Of a DNA stretch of 64,000 bases, positions 43,324 to 51,921 are shown piece after piece. The DNA lies in contig JACKKB010000009.1 of the NCBI GenBank assembly GCA_020637635.1, positions 62,001 to 126,000 on the forward strand. Direction: 5' to 3'. The notes beneath the pieces were generated by a model. The model did no database searches. It worked only from the letters and a program-made list of their open reading frames with translations, and had not been told where the DNA came from. The position numbers were made by a program, and so were the translations under genes. Position 1 is the stretch's first letter. Every line of letters starts with the position of its first letter. The DNA comes from Albidovulum sp. (GTDB taxonomy: Bacteria; Pseudomonadota; Alphaproteobacteria; Rhodobacterales; Rhodobacteraceae).

Positions 43324-43391
43324 CCCGTCAGAGCGGCGGGCCCGTCAGAGCGGCGGGCCCGTCAGAGCGGCGGGCGCATCAGAGCGCCGGG
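43324..43391. repeat. 17-bp tandem repeat at the 3' end of a flavoprotein gene
   Basis: Three identical units CCCGTCAGAGCGGCGGG at 43324-43340, 43341-43357 and 43358-43374, then a variant unit (CGCATCAGAGCGCCGGG) at 43375-43391. The variant contains the stop codon of the minus-strand flavoprotein gene, so the array looks like serial duplication of that gene's last bases into the convergent gap. Confidence 0.85.
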
Positions 43392-44719
43392 CCCGGGGCG
43401 ATGACACTGCCGTCGGAGAACCGCCCGAGCCGGAACCGCGCCAGATCGTGGCCCGGCGCCCTGCCCTCGACCAGATCGGCCATGACCCGGCCCGCCCCCG
43501 GGCCGATGCCGAATCCGTGCCCGGAGAATCCGGTCGCTATCCAGAGCCCCGGCAAGGCCGCGGCATGGTCGAGGACCGGCACCACGTCCGGCATGGTGTC
43601 GATCATCCCGGCCCAGGCAAGGGCGACGGGCGGCAGGCCGATACCGGGAAAGGCGCGCGCGAACCGCTGCCTCAGTCGCTCCACCTCGGCGGCATTGGGC
43701 CGCGGGTTGAGGACCCGCATCCGCTCGAACGGGCTTTCGGCCTCGGCGCTCCAGCGCCGCGGCGTGGTCCAGGCATCGGGATATCCGCGCGGCGCCGCCG
43801 GCAGGAACCGGGTGCCTGAGATGTCCTTGCGGATCTGCGGCAGGAAGGCGCGCAGGTTGCGAAACGCATCGCGCCCGATGAAGAACTCGTGGAAGTTGCC
43901 GGGCGCGAGCGTGTAGCCGCCATCGGCCCGTCGGCGGAAGGCGAGCGTGCCGTCGGCGGCCGCACCGGCGAAGACCTCCGGCAGGGGCGCTGTCGCCGCG
44001 ACCGTCGCGCGCACAGAGAGCTGCGGCAGCGCCACCCCATGGGCGCGCGCGAAAAGCGCCGACCAGGCGCCGCCGGCCAGAACCACCCGGTCGGCCGCGA
44101 TCCGCCCGGCCTCGGTCACCACGCCCGCGACCCGGCCGCCGGCGATGTCGAGCGCGCGCACCGCGCACTGCTCGACCAGCGTCGCCCCGCGCGCCGCCAG
44201 CTCCTCGGCGATCCGCGGCACCGCGACCCAGGGTTCGGCACGGTGGTCCGAGGCGGTCCAGAGCCCGCCCACCCAGCCGGTCTGCGCCGGCAGGAGATCG
44301 GCGATCTCGCGCGCGCCCAGGAGCCTCGTGTCGAGCCCGTGGGCGCGGGCATGAACCATCCAGGCCTCGTAGTCGGCCATGTCGCCGGGCCCGTCGGCGG
44401 CATAGAGCACCCCGGTCCGGCGGAGGCCGAGATCGGCGCCGGTTTCCTCGGCGAGCCGGCGCCATATCGCCTCGGCCTCGATCATGATCGGCAGTTCGGC
44501 CGGATCGCGCCCCTGCTTGCGCACCCAGCCCCAGTTGCGGCTCGACTGCTCGGCCGCGATGCGCCCCTTTTCGCACAGGACGACCCGGCACCCGCGCGCG
44601 GCCAGGAACCAGGCCGTCATGACCCCGGCAATGCCGCCGCCGATGATGACGACATCGGCCGCCGCGGGCGGCCGTGCGCCGAAGCGCGGCGCCGCGTGCA
44701 GACCAAGCGGGAAGGTCAT
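43379..44719 (-). CDS. FAD-dependent D-amino-acid/amine oxidoreductase (DadA-like)
   Basis: 446 aa. FAD-binding VVIIGGGIAGVMTAWFLAAR at residues ~24-43, then EQSSRNWGWVRKQGRDPAEL, a signature seen in DAO-type oxidases. WSALFARAHGVALPQLSVR and the ending AWAGMIDTMPDVVPVLD with ATGFSGHGFGIGPGAGRVM complete the fold. Its ATG overlaps the argE-like stop in reverse order (ATGA), so the deacetylase gene lies upstream of it only in a formal sense: transcription runs argE then this gene. The substrate is likely an amino acid or secondary amine. Confidence 0.88.
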   Translation of the reverse strand: MTFPLGLHAAPRFGARPPAAADVVIIGGGIAGVMTAWFLAARGCRVVLCEKGRIAAEQSSRNWGWVRKQGRDPAELPIMIEAEAIWRRLAEETGADLGLRRTGVLYAADGPGDMADYEAWMVHARAHGLDTRLLGAREIADLLPAQTGWVGGLWTASDHRAEPWVAVPRIAEELAARGATLVEQCAVRALDIAGGRVAGVVTEAGRIAADRVVLAGGAWSALFARAHGVALPQLSVRATVAATAPLPEVFAGAAADGTLAFRRRADGGYTLAPGNFHEFFIGRDAFRNLRAFLPQIRKDISGTRFLPAAPRGYPDAWTTPRRWSAEAESPFERMRVLNPRPNAAEVERLRQRFARAFPGIGLPPVALAWAGMIDTMPDVVPVLDHAAALPGLWIATGFSGHGFGIGPGAGRVMADLVEGRAPGHDLARFRLGRFSDGSVIAPGPAL

Positions 44720-45873
44720 CGCGCGAGATCGGCCACGAGCGCTTCGATGAAGCGCTGACCGGCCTCGAACTCGGAAACTTCGATGTATTCGTCGGCCTGA
44801 TGCGCCTGGGCGATGTCGCCGGGCCCGCAGACCACGGTCGAATAGCCGCGGGTCTGGAACTGGCCGGCCTCGGTGCCGTAGCTGACAACATGGACGGCGT
44901 TGTCGCCGGTGAGCCGCCGCGCCAGCGCCTCGGCCGCGCCGCCCTCCTCCGGCTGGAGCGCCGGCACCGCGAAATAGCGCTGCAGCGTGATTCCCGCCTC
45001 GGAATGCACCGCCCGCATCGCCTCTGCCAGCCGCGCCACCTCGGCTTCGTAGGCCGCGCCCCAGGCCGCCGGATCCTCGCCCGGCACGACCCGGAAGGTG
45101 AAGCCGAAGCGGCAGTCGCCGGCGGTGATGTTCTCGGCCGTGCCACCCGCGATCCGGCCGACATGAAGCGTCGTCCAGGGCGGATCGAAGGCGGCGGCCA
45201 GGGGCCCCGGGGTGCGCGCCGCATTCTCGGCGTTCTGCCGGTTGGCCCAGTCGATGAGCCGTGCACCCTCCATGATCGCGTTCACGCCGCGATGCATGAT
45301 CGAGGAATGCACCTCGTATCCGCGCAGATGCGTGAGATAGCCGAGCCCGCCCTTGTGTCCGGTGACGACCTTCATCCGGCTCGGCTCGCCGACGATGACC
45401 GCCGCCGCGGCGGAGGCACGCGCGACCATGTCCTCGATCATGCCGACACAGGCGACGCAGCCGACCTCCTCGTCATGCGAGAGCGCGATCTGCAGCGGCC
45501 GCTTCAGGCCGGCCTTCAGCGCCAGCGGCACCGCCCAGAGCGCCAGCGCGTCGAACCCCTTCATGTCGCAGGTGCCGCGCCCGTAGAGCCGCCCGTCGCT
45601 TTCGCGCACCGTCCAGGGATCGCCGGTCCAGTCCTGTCCGTCGACCGGCACCACATCGGTATGCCCGGACAACACGACGCCGCCGGCGACATCGGGGCCG
45701 ATGCTGGCCCAGAGGCTGGCCTTCGTCCCGTCGGCATTCGGCACCCGGTGCGCCTTGACGCCATGGCTCGCCAGATAGGTCTCGACCCAGTCGACGAGCG
45801 CGAGATTGCTGTCGCGGCTGACGGTCGGAAAGGCCACCAGACGATCGAGAATCTGTCGTGCGCTGAGATCCAT
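44716..45873 (-). CDS. argE: acetylornithine deacetylase-like M20 peptidase
   Basis: 385 aa. MDLSARQILDRLVAFPTVSR is the typical N-terminus. Metal and catalytic blocks: VVLSGHTDVVPVDGQDWTGD, YGRGTCDMKGFDALAL, LSHDEEVGCVACVGM, IVGEPSRMKVVTGHKGG and the last His ligand near GPGDIAQAHQADEYIEV. It fits ArgE (N-acetylornithine to ornithine), but many ArgE-like enzymes hydrolyse other N-acyl amino acids; with an oxidase partner and a divergent peptide transporter, a catabolic role is possible. Confidence 0.88.
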   Translation of the reverse strand: MDLSARQILDRLVAFPTVSRDSNLALVDWVETYLASHGVKAHRVPNADGTKASLWASIGPDVAGGVVLSGHTDVVPVDGQDWTGDPWTVRESDGRLYGRGTCDMKGFDALALWAVPLALKAGLKRPLQIALSHDEEVGCVACVGMIEDMVARASAAAAVIVGEPSRMKVVTGHKGGLGYLTHLRGYEVHSSIMHRGVNAIMEGARLIDWANRQNAENAARTPGPLAAAFDPPWTTLHVGRIAGGTAENITAGDCRFGFTFRVVPGEDPAAWGAAYEAEVARLAEAMRAVHSEAGITLQRYFAVPALQPEEGGAAEALARRLTGDNAVHVVSYGTEAGQFQTRGYSTVVCGPGDIAQAHQADEYIEVSEFEAGQRFIEALVADLAR

Positions 45874-46092
45874 GCCGGGCCTTTCTTCCGTCTGGCCGCA
45901 CCCTGCACCCGCCCCGACCCCGTCGTCAAGAAGCCCGCTCCGCCACCATCGGGCCCGGCAGACGGGGCCGGAAACGGGACTTCGCCGGGGTGCCAGATTG
46001 GGAGTTGCCGGGGTCGTGAAAATCGCTAACACTCGCCACTGGAAACCGGCACCAGACCGGTCACTGCCAGAAAAGCGCAGGGGGAGCCGCGG

Positions 46093-47094
46093 ATGCCCGA
46101 TGGGGCGATGCCTGTCCTGGATGTCCGGGACCTCAAGACTGTTTTCAGAACACGCGGTGGCGAGGTTCATGCCGTCAATTCCGTCAGCTTCGACCTGAAG
46201 CCGGGCGAACTTCTGGGCGTGGTCGGCGAAAGCGGTTCGGGCAAATCGGTGACGATGATGTCGCTCGTCGGCCTGCTGCCTTCGCCGCCGGCCGACGTCC
46301 GCGCCGGCGAGGTCCGCTTCGGCGGCGCCGATCTGCTGCAATGCACGCCCGACCATCTGCGCAGCGTCCGCGGCGCCGAGATCGGTTTCATCTTCCAGGA
46401 CCCGATGACCTCGCTGAACCCGGTCTTCACCATCGGCGCCCAGATCATGGAGCCGCTGCGCAAGCACATGGGCCTGTCGAAATCCGCCGCGCGCGACCGC
46501 GCCCGCGAGCTCTTGGAACTTGTCGGCATCTCCGATGCCGGTCGCCGGCTCGGCGACTATCCCCACCAGTTCTCGGGCGGCATGCGCCAGCGGGTGATGA
46601 TCGCCATCGCGCTGGCCTGCGACCCCAAGGTGCTGATCGCCGACGAACCGACGACGGCGCTCGACGTGACGATCCAGGCGCAGATCCTCGAACTTGTGCG
46701 CGACCTGCGCCAGAAGCTCGGCATGGCCATCGTCTGGATCACCCACGATCTCGGCGTCATCGCCGGCATCGCCGACCGGGTGATCGTCATGTATGGCGGC
46801 CAGATCGTCGAACAGGCGGCGGTGAAGGATCTCTTCGCCCGTCCGCGCCATCCCTACACGCGGGCGCTGCTGAAGACCGTGCCGTCGGTGCGGGGCACGC
46901 GCGAGGCCAAGCTGAACGTGATCGAGGGCCAGCCGCCGATCCTCCTGAATGCGCCCGCCGCCTGTTCCTTCGCCGACCGCTGCCCGCATGTCTTCGACCG
47001 CTGCCGGCGCGAGAATCCGCTTCGCCGGAGCGTCGCGCCGGGCCATGACGTGGCCTGTTTCTGGTCGCCCGAAGACGGGGCCGCCCATGCTTGA
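46093..47094 (+). CDS. dipeptide/oligopeptide ABC transporter ATP-binding protein (DppD-like)
   Basis: 333 aa; start at MPDGAMPVLDVRD with GGGGGAG ~6 bases upstream. Walker A GESGSGKSVTMMSLVGLLP, signature FSGGMRQRVMIAIALA and Walker B VLIADEPTTALDVTIQAQ are intact. The C-terminal Cys-rich tail (ACSFADRCPHVFDRCRREN) is the oligopeptide-transporter-specific motif, which in some family members binds an Fe-S cluster. It overlaps the next ATPase gene by 8 bases. Confidence 0.94.
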   Translation: MPDGAMPVLDVRDLKTVFRTRGGEVHAVNSVSFDLKPGELLGVVGESGSGKSVTMMSLVGLLPSPPADVRAGEVRFGGADLLQCTPDHLRSVRGAEIGFIFQDPMTSLNPVFTIGAQIMEPLRKHMGLSKSAARDRARELLELVGISDAGRRLGDYPHQFSGGMRQRVMIAIALACDPKVLIADEPTTALDVTIQAQILELVRDLRQKLGMAIVWITHDLGVIAGIADRVIVMYGGQIVEQAAVKDLFARPRHPYTRALLKTVPSVRGTREAKLNVIEGQPPILLNAPAACSFADRCPHVFDRCRRENPLRRSVAPGHDVACFWSPEDGAAHA

Positions 47095-48151
47095 CGCCGC
47101 ATCGGGGCCCGGTCGCCGCAAGCTTGTCGAGGTCGACGGGCTGAAGATGTATTTCCCCATCACCGCGGGCATCTTCCGCACCAGGGTCGGCGACGTGAAG
47201 GCCGTCGACGATGTCACCTTCGACATCTACGAGGGCGAGACGCTCGGCCTCGTGGGAGAATCGGGCTGCGGCAAGTCGACCTGCGGCCGCGCGGTGCTGA
47301 GGCTCTACACGCCCACTGCCGGCTCGGTGCGCATCGATGGCCGCGAGATCGCCACGCTCGACCAGAAGGACCTGCGCGGCCTGCGCCCGACGATGCAGAT
47401 GGTCTTCCAGGACCCGCAGGCGAGCCTCAATCCCCGCATGACGGTCGCGGCGATCATCGGCGAGCCGCTGAGCGAGCACACCGATCTGACCCGCGCCGAA
47501 AAGCTTGCGCGGATCTACGAGCTCATGGATGCCGTCGGGCTCAACCGCAACTTCGCCAACCGCTATCCGCACGAATTCTCGGGTGGTCAGCGCCAGCGGA
47601 TCGGCATCGCCCGGGCGCTCGCGCTCAACCCGAAGTTCATCGTCTGCGACGAACCGATCGCCGCGCTCGACGTCTCGATCCAGGCCCAGGTCGTCAACCT
47701 GCTCGAGGAACTGCAGGACCGGCTCGGGCTCACCTATCTCTTCATCAGCCACGATCTTTCCATGGTCCGCCACATCGCCGACCGCGTGGCGGTGATGTAT
47801 CTCGGCCGCATCGTCGAGCTGGCTCCGCGCGACGCGCTCTATCAACAGCCGCTGCATCCCTATACCCAGGCGCTTCTGTCGGCGGTGCCCGAACCCGATC
47901 CCGAGGTCGAGACCGAACGCCGTCGGATCATCCTGACCGGCGACGTGCCCTCGCCCTCGAACCCGCCCATGGGGTGCAACTTCTGCACCCGCTGTCCGCG
48001 CGTGATGGACCTCTGCCGGCGCGAGAAACCGGCGTTCCGCGAACTGGCACCGGGCCACATGGCCGCGTGCCATCTCTACAACGATACCAACGAGACCGTC
48101 GGACCCGCGACGGCGACCGAGGCAAGCCAGAGCATCCAACAAGGAGAATGA
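47087..48151 (+). CDS. dipeptide/oligopeptide ABC transporter ATP-binding protein (DppF-like)
   Basis: 354 aa; start MLDAASGPGRRKLVEVDGLK. Walker A GESGCGKSTCGRAVLRLY, signature FSGGQRQRIGIARALA, Walker B FIVCDEPIAALDVSIQAQ and FISHDLSMVRHIADRVAVMY are present. The Cys tail FCTRCPRVMDLCRREKPAF matches its partner. One base separates its stop from the binding-protein start region. Confidence 0.94.
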   Translation: MLDAASGPGRRKLVEVDGLKMYFPITAGIFRTRVGDVKAVDDVTFDIYEGETLGLVGESGCGKSTCGRAVLRLYTPTAGSVRIDGREIATLDQKDLRGLRPTMQMVFQDPQASLNPRMTVAAIIGEPLSEHTDLTRAEKLARIYELMDAVGLNRNFANRYPHEFSGGQRQRIGIARALALNPKFIVCDEPIAALDVSIQAQVVNLLEELQDRLGLTYLFISHDLSMVRHIADRVAVMYLGRIVELAPRDALYQQPLHPYTQALLSAVPEPDPEVETERRRIILTGDVPSPSNPPMGCNFCTRCPRVMDLCRREKPAFRELAPGHMAACHLYNDTNETVGPATATEASQSIQQGE

Positions 48152-48152
48152 C

Positions 48153-49856
48153 ATGAGACTCAAGACAGCCCTGATGGGCGCCGCGGCAACGCTGGTCTTC
48201 GCGCCGGCAGCCTTTGCCGAACGCGGTGCGGACGGCCAGCTGAACCTCTTCTACTGGCAGGCGCCCTCGATCCTGAACCCCTACCTGTCCTCGGGCACCA
48301 AGGATCTCGAGGCCTCCTCGATGGTGATCGAGCCGCTCGCGCGCTACAATCCCGCGGGCGAGCTCGTTCCCTATATCGCGGCCGAGGTGCCGACGGTGGC
48401 CAACGGCGGCATCGCCGAGGACCTGATGTCGATCACCTGGAAGCTCAAGCCCGATCTGAAATGGGCCGACGGCAGCGACGTGACCGCCGATGACGTGGTC
48501 TTCACCGGCGAATACTGCATGAACCCCGACGGCGGCTGCGCCCAGCTCAGCCATTTCGAGCATGTCTCGAAGATCGAGGCGATCGACCCGTTGACCGTGA
48601 AGGTCAGCTTCGACGCCGCGATGCCGAACCCCTACGGGCCCTTCGTCAGCTTCGAATCGCCGATCCTGCAGAAGGCCCAGTTCGCCAACTGCACCGGCGC
48701 CAATGCCCCCACCTGCACCGAGGCCAACACGATGCCGGTCGGCACCGGGCCGTTCAAGGTCTCGGCCTTCAGCCCCAACGACAACGTCCAGCTCGTCGCC
48801 AACGACAACTTCCGCGAGGCCGACAAGCCGTCCTTCGCCTCGGTCAACATGAAGGGCGGCGGCGACGCGGCCTCGGCCGCGCGCGCGGTGTTCCAGACCG
48901 GCGAATACGACTATGCCTGGAACCTCCAGCTGGCACCGGACGTCCTTGCCGGCATGACCGGCGACGGCGCCAAGGGAAAGGTCGTGGTGGCCTTCGGCAG
49001 CCTTGTCGAGCGGCTCGAGATGAACATGACCGATCCCTCGCCGAACCTGCCCGAGGGCGAGCGCTCGACCGCCAAGCACCCGCACCCGATCCTGTCGGAT
49101 CTGCGCGTGCGCCAGGCGCTGTCGATGGCGATCGACCGCAACCTGCTGGTCGAGGTCGGCTACGGCCAGGCCGGCAAGCCGACCTGCAACCTCGTGCCGG
49201 CGCCGGTGGCCTATGCCTCGGACAACACCGGCTGCCTGACGCAGGACGTCGAGGGCGCAAAGAAGCTGCTCGACGAGGCCGGCTGGGTTCCCGGTGCCGA
49301 CGGCATCCGCGAGAAGGACGGCATGAAGCTCGCGATCACCTACCAGACCTCCACCAACGCCGTGCGCCAGGACTTCCAGGCGCTGATCAAGCAGTGGTGG
49401 GGCGAGATCGGTGTCGACACGACGTTGAAGAACATCGACGCCTCGGTCTTCTTCGGCGGCGATCCCGGTTCGCCGGACACGTTCCAGAAGTTCTACGCGG
49501 ACGTCGAGATGTACGCCAACAACTTCACCGGAACCGACCCGCAGACCTATCTGGCGCAATACACCTGCGCCAAGGCGCCGAAACCGGAGACCCAGTGGCA
49601 GGGCGAGAACATCAACCGCTACTGCGACGAGACCTATGACAAGCTCGTGGGCGAACTGGGCGGCACGGCCGATCCCGACAAGCGCGGCGCGCTCGCCAAG
49701 CAGCTGAACGACATGCTGACCAAGGACAGCATGACCATCGTTCCGCTGGTCTGGCGCGGCACGACCTCGGGCGTCGCGAACACCATCGTCGGCGAGGACA
49801 TCAACCCCTGGGACAGCGAGCTCTGGAACATCGCCGACTGGAGCCGCGCGAAGTGA
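48153..49856 (+). CDS. peptide ABC transporter substrate-binding protein
   Basis: 567-aa family 5 solute-binding protein. Signal peptide MRLKTALMGAAATLVFAPAA, cleaved near AFA-ERG; AAGGAG lies 8 bases upstream. Features: PSILNPYLSSGTKDLEASSM, WKLKPDLKWADGSDVTADDV and LRVRQALSMAIDRNLLVEVG, typical of DppA/OppA-like proteins. It contains several paired cysteines (for example CMNPDGGC) consistent with periplasmic disulfides. It may bind peptides, opines or other amines; the ligand is not readable. Confidence 0.92.
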   Translation: MRLKTALMGAAATLVFAPAAFAERGADGQLNLFYWQAPSILNPYLSSGTKDLEASSMVIEPLARYNPAGELVPYIAAEVPTVANGGIAEDLMSITWKLKPDLKWADGSDVTADDVVFTGEYCMNPDGGCAQLSHFEHVSKIEAIDPLTVKVSFDAAMPNPYGPFVSFESPILQKAQFANCTGANAPTCTEANTMPVGTGPFKVSAFSPNDNVQLVANDNFREADKPSFASVNMKGGGDAASAARAVFQTGEYDYAWNLQLAPDVLAGMTGDGAKGKVVVAFGSLVERLEMNMTDPSPNLPEGERSTAKHPHPILSDLRVRQALSMAIDRNLLVEVGYGQAGKPTCNLVPAPVAYASDNTGCLTQDVEGAKKLLDEAGWVPGADGIREKDGMKLAITYQTSTNAVRQDFQALIKQWWGEIGVDTTLKNIDASVFFGGDPGSPDTFQKFYADVEMYANNFTGTDPQTYLAQYTCAKAPKPETQWQGENINRYCDETYDKLVGELGGTADPDKRGALAKQLNDMLTKDSMTIVPLVWRGTTSGVANTIVGEDINPWDSELWNIADWSRAK

Positions 49857-49864
49857 TCTGAAGC

Positions 49865-49895
49865 GGCGGGCTCCGGACCGGTTCCGGGGCCCGCC
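49865..49895 (+). other. strong hairpin after the substrate-binding-protein gene
   Basis: GGCGGGCTCCGGA and TCCGGGGCCCGCC form a 13-bp stem (one G-U pair) with a 5-base loop, 8 bases after the stop. No T tract follows, so it more likely protects the upstream mRNA than ends transcription. It sits in the 123-bp gap before the permease genes. Confidence 0.65.
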
Positions 49896-49979
49896 ACCCA
49901 GCGTCCTTTCGCACCGCGCCGCAGCGGCGCGCGAAATGCGCCCCCCGCCCCGTTCGGGCCCAATGAACCGAGACGCTTG

Positions 49980-50987
49980 ATGCTCACCTACGCACTGCGC
50001 CGACTGCTCATCGCGATCCCGACGCTTCTGTTCATCAGTCTCGTCATCTTCGCGCTTCTCGAACTCGCACCGGGCGATCCGCTTGCAAGCCAGCCGCTGA
50101 CCATTCCGCCCGATGTGCGCGAGAAGATGCGCGCGGCGCTCGGCCTCGATCAGCCGGCGTGGTGGCGTTATCTGCTCTGGCTGAAGCAGTTTTTCTGGAC
50201 CGAGCCCCTGCATGTGCTCGACGGTCTCCTGGGGACCTCGCTCAGCGATCCGACCCAGCGCATCATCTCCTGGCAGTTCCGTTCGCCGGCGATGGACGTG
50301 ATCTGGGCGCGCCTGCCGCAGACGCTCTGGGTCGTCGGGCTGGCCTATATCGTGGGTGTGCTCATCGCCGTGCCGATCGGCATCGTCTCGGCCTACCGCC
50401 AGTATTCCTGGTTCGACCAGATCGGCACCTTCGTCTCGATGATCGGCTTTTCGGTTCCGACCTTCTTCACCGGCGTCGTGCTCATCATCGTCTTCGCGGT
50501 GAATCTGCACTGGTTTCCCTCGGTCTACGACACCACGCTGAGGGTCACCGACGCGGCGAGCTTCTGGAAGCAGGTGAAGCAGATGGTGATGCCGGTCTTC
50601 GTGCTGGCGCTCTACAACGCCAGCCAGATCAGCCGCTTCATGCGCGCCTCGATGCTCGACAACCTCGGTCAGGACTACGTCCGCACCGCCCGCGCCAAGG
50701 GCATGAGCGAGAAGGTCGTGGTGCTGAAACACGTGCTGAGGAACTCCCTCATCCCGGTCGTGACCGTGATTGCGCTGGGGATCCCGACGATCTTCGGCGG
50801 CGCGATCATCACCGAGCAGGTCTTCAAGGTGAACGGGCTCGGCCAGCTGCTCATCACCGCGATCTATGCCAACGACCTGCCGATGGTGCAGACGCTGACC
50901 TTCATCTTCGCGATCCTCACGGTCGCCTTCAACCTCCTCGCCGATATCCTCTACGGCGTGCTCGACCCGAGGATCCGCTATGACTGA
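49980..50987 (+). CDS. peptide ABC transporter permease (DppB-like)
   Basis: 335 aa, start MLTYALRRLLIAIPTLLFIS; six membrane helices. GDPLASQPLTIPPDVREKMR and the coupling loop RTARAKGMSEKVVVLKHVLR are typical of the DppB/OppB group, and FGGAIITEQVFKVNGLGQLL is the family C-terminal block. Overlaps the next permease by 8 bases. Confidence 0.94.
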   Translation: MLTYALRRLLIAIPTLLFISLVIFALLELAPGDPLASQPLTIPPDVREKMRAALGLDQPAWWRYLLWLKQFFWTEPLHVLDGLLGTSLSDPTQRIISWQFRSPAMDVIWARLPQTLWVVGLAYIVGVLIAVPIGIVSAYRQYSWFDQIGTFVSMIGFSVPTFFTGVVLIIVFAVNLHWFPSVYDTTLRVTDAASFWKQVKQMVMPVFVLALYNASQISRFMRASMLDNLGQDYVRTARAKGMSEKVVVLKHVLRNSLIPVVTVIALGIPTIFGGAIITEQVFKVNGLGQLLITAIYANDLPMVQTLTFIFAILTVAFNLLADILYGVLDPRIRYD

Positions 50988-51918
50988 CCTGCCCGTCACC
51001 GATGTCAAGGCGGCGCTGAAGCCGCCGCGCAACCAGTGGCTCGACGTCTGGGATCAGTTCCGCACCCACAAGGGCGCGCTCGTCGGCCTCGTCATCTTCA
51101 TCGCCATCGTCGCGGCGGTGGTCATCGGCCCGTTCCTGTGGCGCATCGACCCGACCTATGTCGATCCGAACCCGGTCAACATGCTGAAGCTGCGCAACCA
51201 GGGCCCGAGCCTCGCCCGCCCCTTCGGCACCGACCAGCTTGGCCGCGACATGCTGGCGCGGATGATGGCGGGCGGCAAGGTCTCGATCGCGGTCGGCCTC
51301 ACGGCCATGGCGCTCTCGCTCTTCCTCGGCACGCTCATCGGCGTGCTCGCGGGCTTCTTCCGCCGCCTTGACGGGCCGCTCATGTCGCTGACCGACCTCT
51401 TTCTCTCGCTGCCGCTGCTGCCGCTTCTCCTGCTCATGGTGACGCTCTTCCGCGACTCGCTCAGCCAGGCGCTCGGCGTCGAGACGGGGATCTTCCTGCT
51501 CATCGTGACCGCGATCGCGGTGACCAGCTGGATGCACACCGCACGCATCGTCCGCGGCGAGGTTCTGGCTCTGAAGGAGCGTGAATTCGTGCTGGCGGCG
51601 CGGTCGATCGGCACGCCGTCGCGGCGGCTGGTGCTGCGCCATGTCCTGCCCAACGTGATGAGCCCGATCATGGTCTCGGCCACGCTCGGCATCGCCAACG
51701 CGATCATCACCGAAAGCGCGCTTTCCTTCCTCGGCCTCGGCTTTCCGCCGGATTTCCCGACCTGGGGGCGGATCCTCTTCGACGCCGTCGACCAGATGCA
51801 GCTCTATCCCTTGCGGGTGATCCTGCCGGGCGTCGCGATCTCGCTCGTGGTGCTTTCGGTCAACTACATCGGCGACGGCCTGCGCGACGCGCTCGACCCG
51901 CGCATCCGCGGCCGCTGA
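50980..51918 (+). CDS. peptide ABC transporter permease (DppC-like)
   Basis: 312 aa. The N-terminal OppC-type segment (QFRTHKGALVGLVIFIAIVA) is followed by HPFGTDQLGRD-like PFGTDQLGRDMLARMMAGGK and the ATPase-coupling EFVLAARSIGTPSRRLVLRH. ALSFLGLGFPPDFPTWGRIL is the conserved C-terminal block. Last gene of the transporter operon; the stop nearly abuts the convergent DUF3422 gene. Confidence 0.94.
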   Translation: MTDLPVTDVKAALKPPRNQWLDVWDQFRTHKGALVGLVIFIAIVAAVVIGPFLWRIDPTYVDPNPVNMLKLRNQGPSLARPFGTDQLGRDMLARMMAGGKVSIAVGLTAMALSLFLGTLIGVLAGFFRRLDGPLMSLTDLFLSLPLLPLLLLMVTLFRDSLSQALGVETGIFLLIVTAIAVTSWMHTARIVRGEVLALKEREFVLAARSIGTPSRRLVLRHVLPNVMSPIMVSATLGIANAIITESALSFLGLGFPPDFPTWGRILFDAVDQMQLYPLRVILPGVAISLVVLSVNYIGDGLRDALDPRIRGR

Positions 51919-51921
51919 GAG

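Noticed and set aside
43324..43391. Attachment site or integrase target
   Set aside because: No integrase, tRNA or mobile gene nearby; simple tandem duplication explains it.
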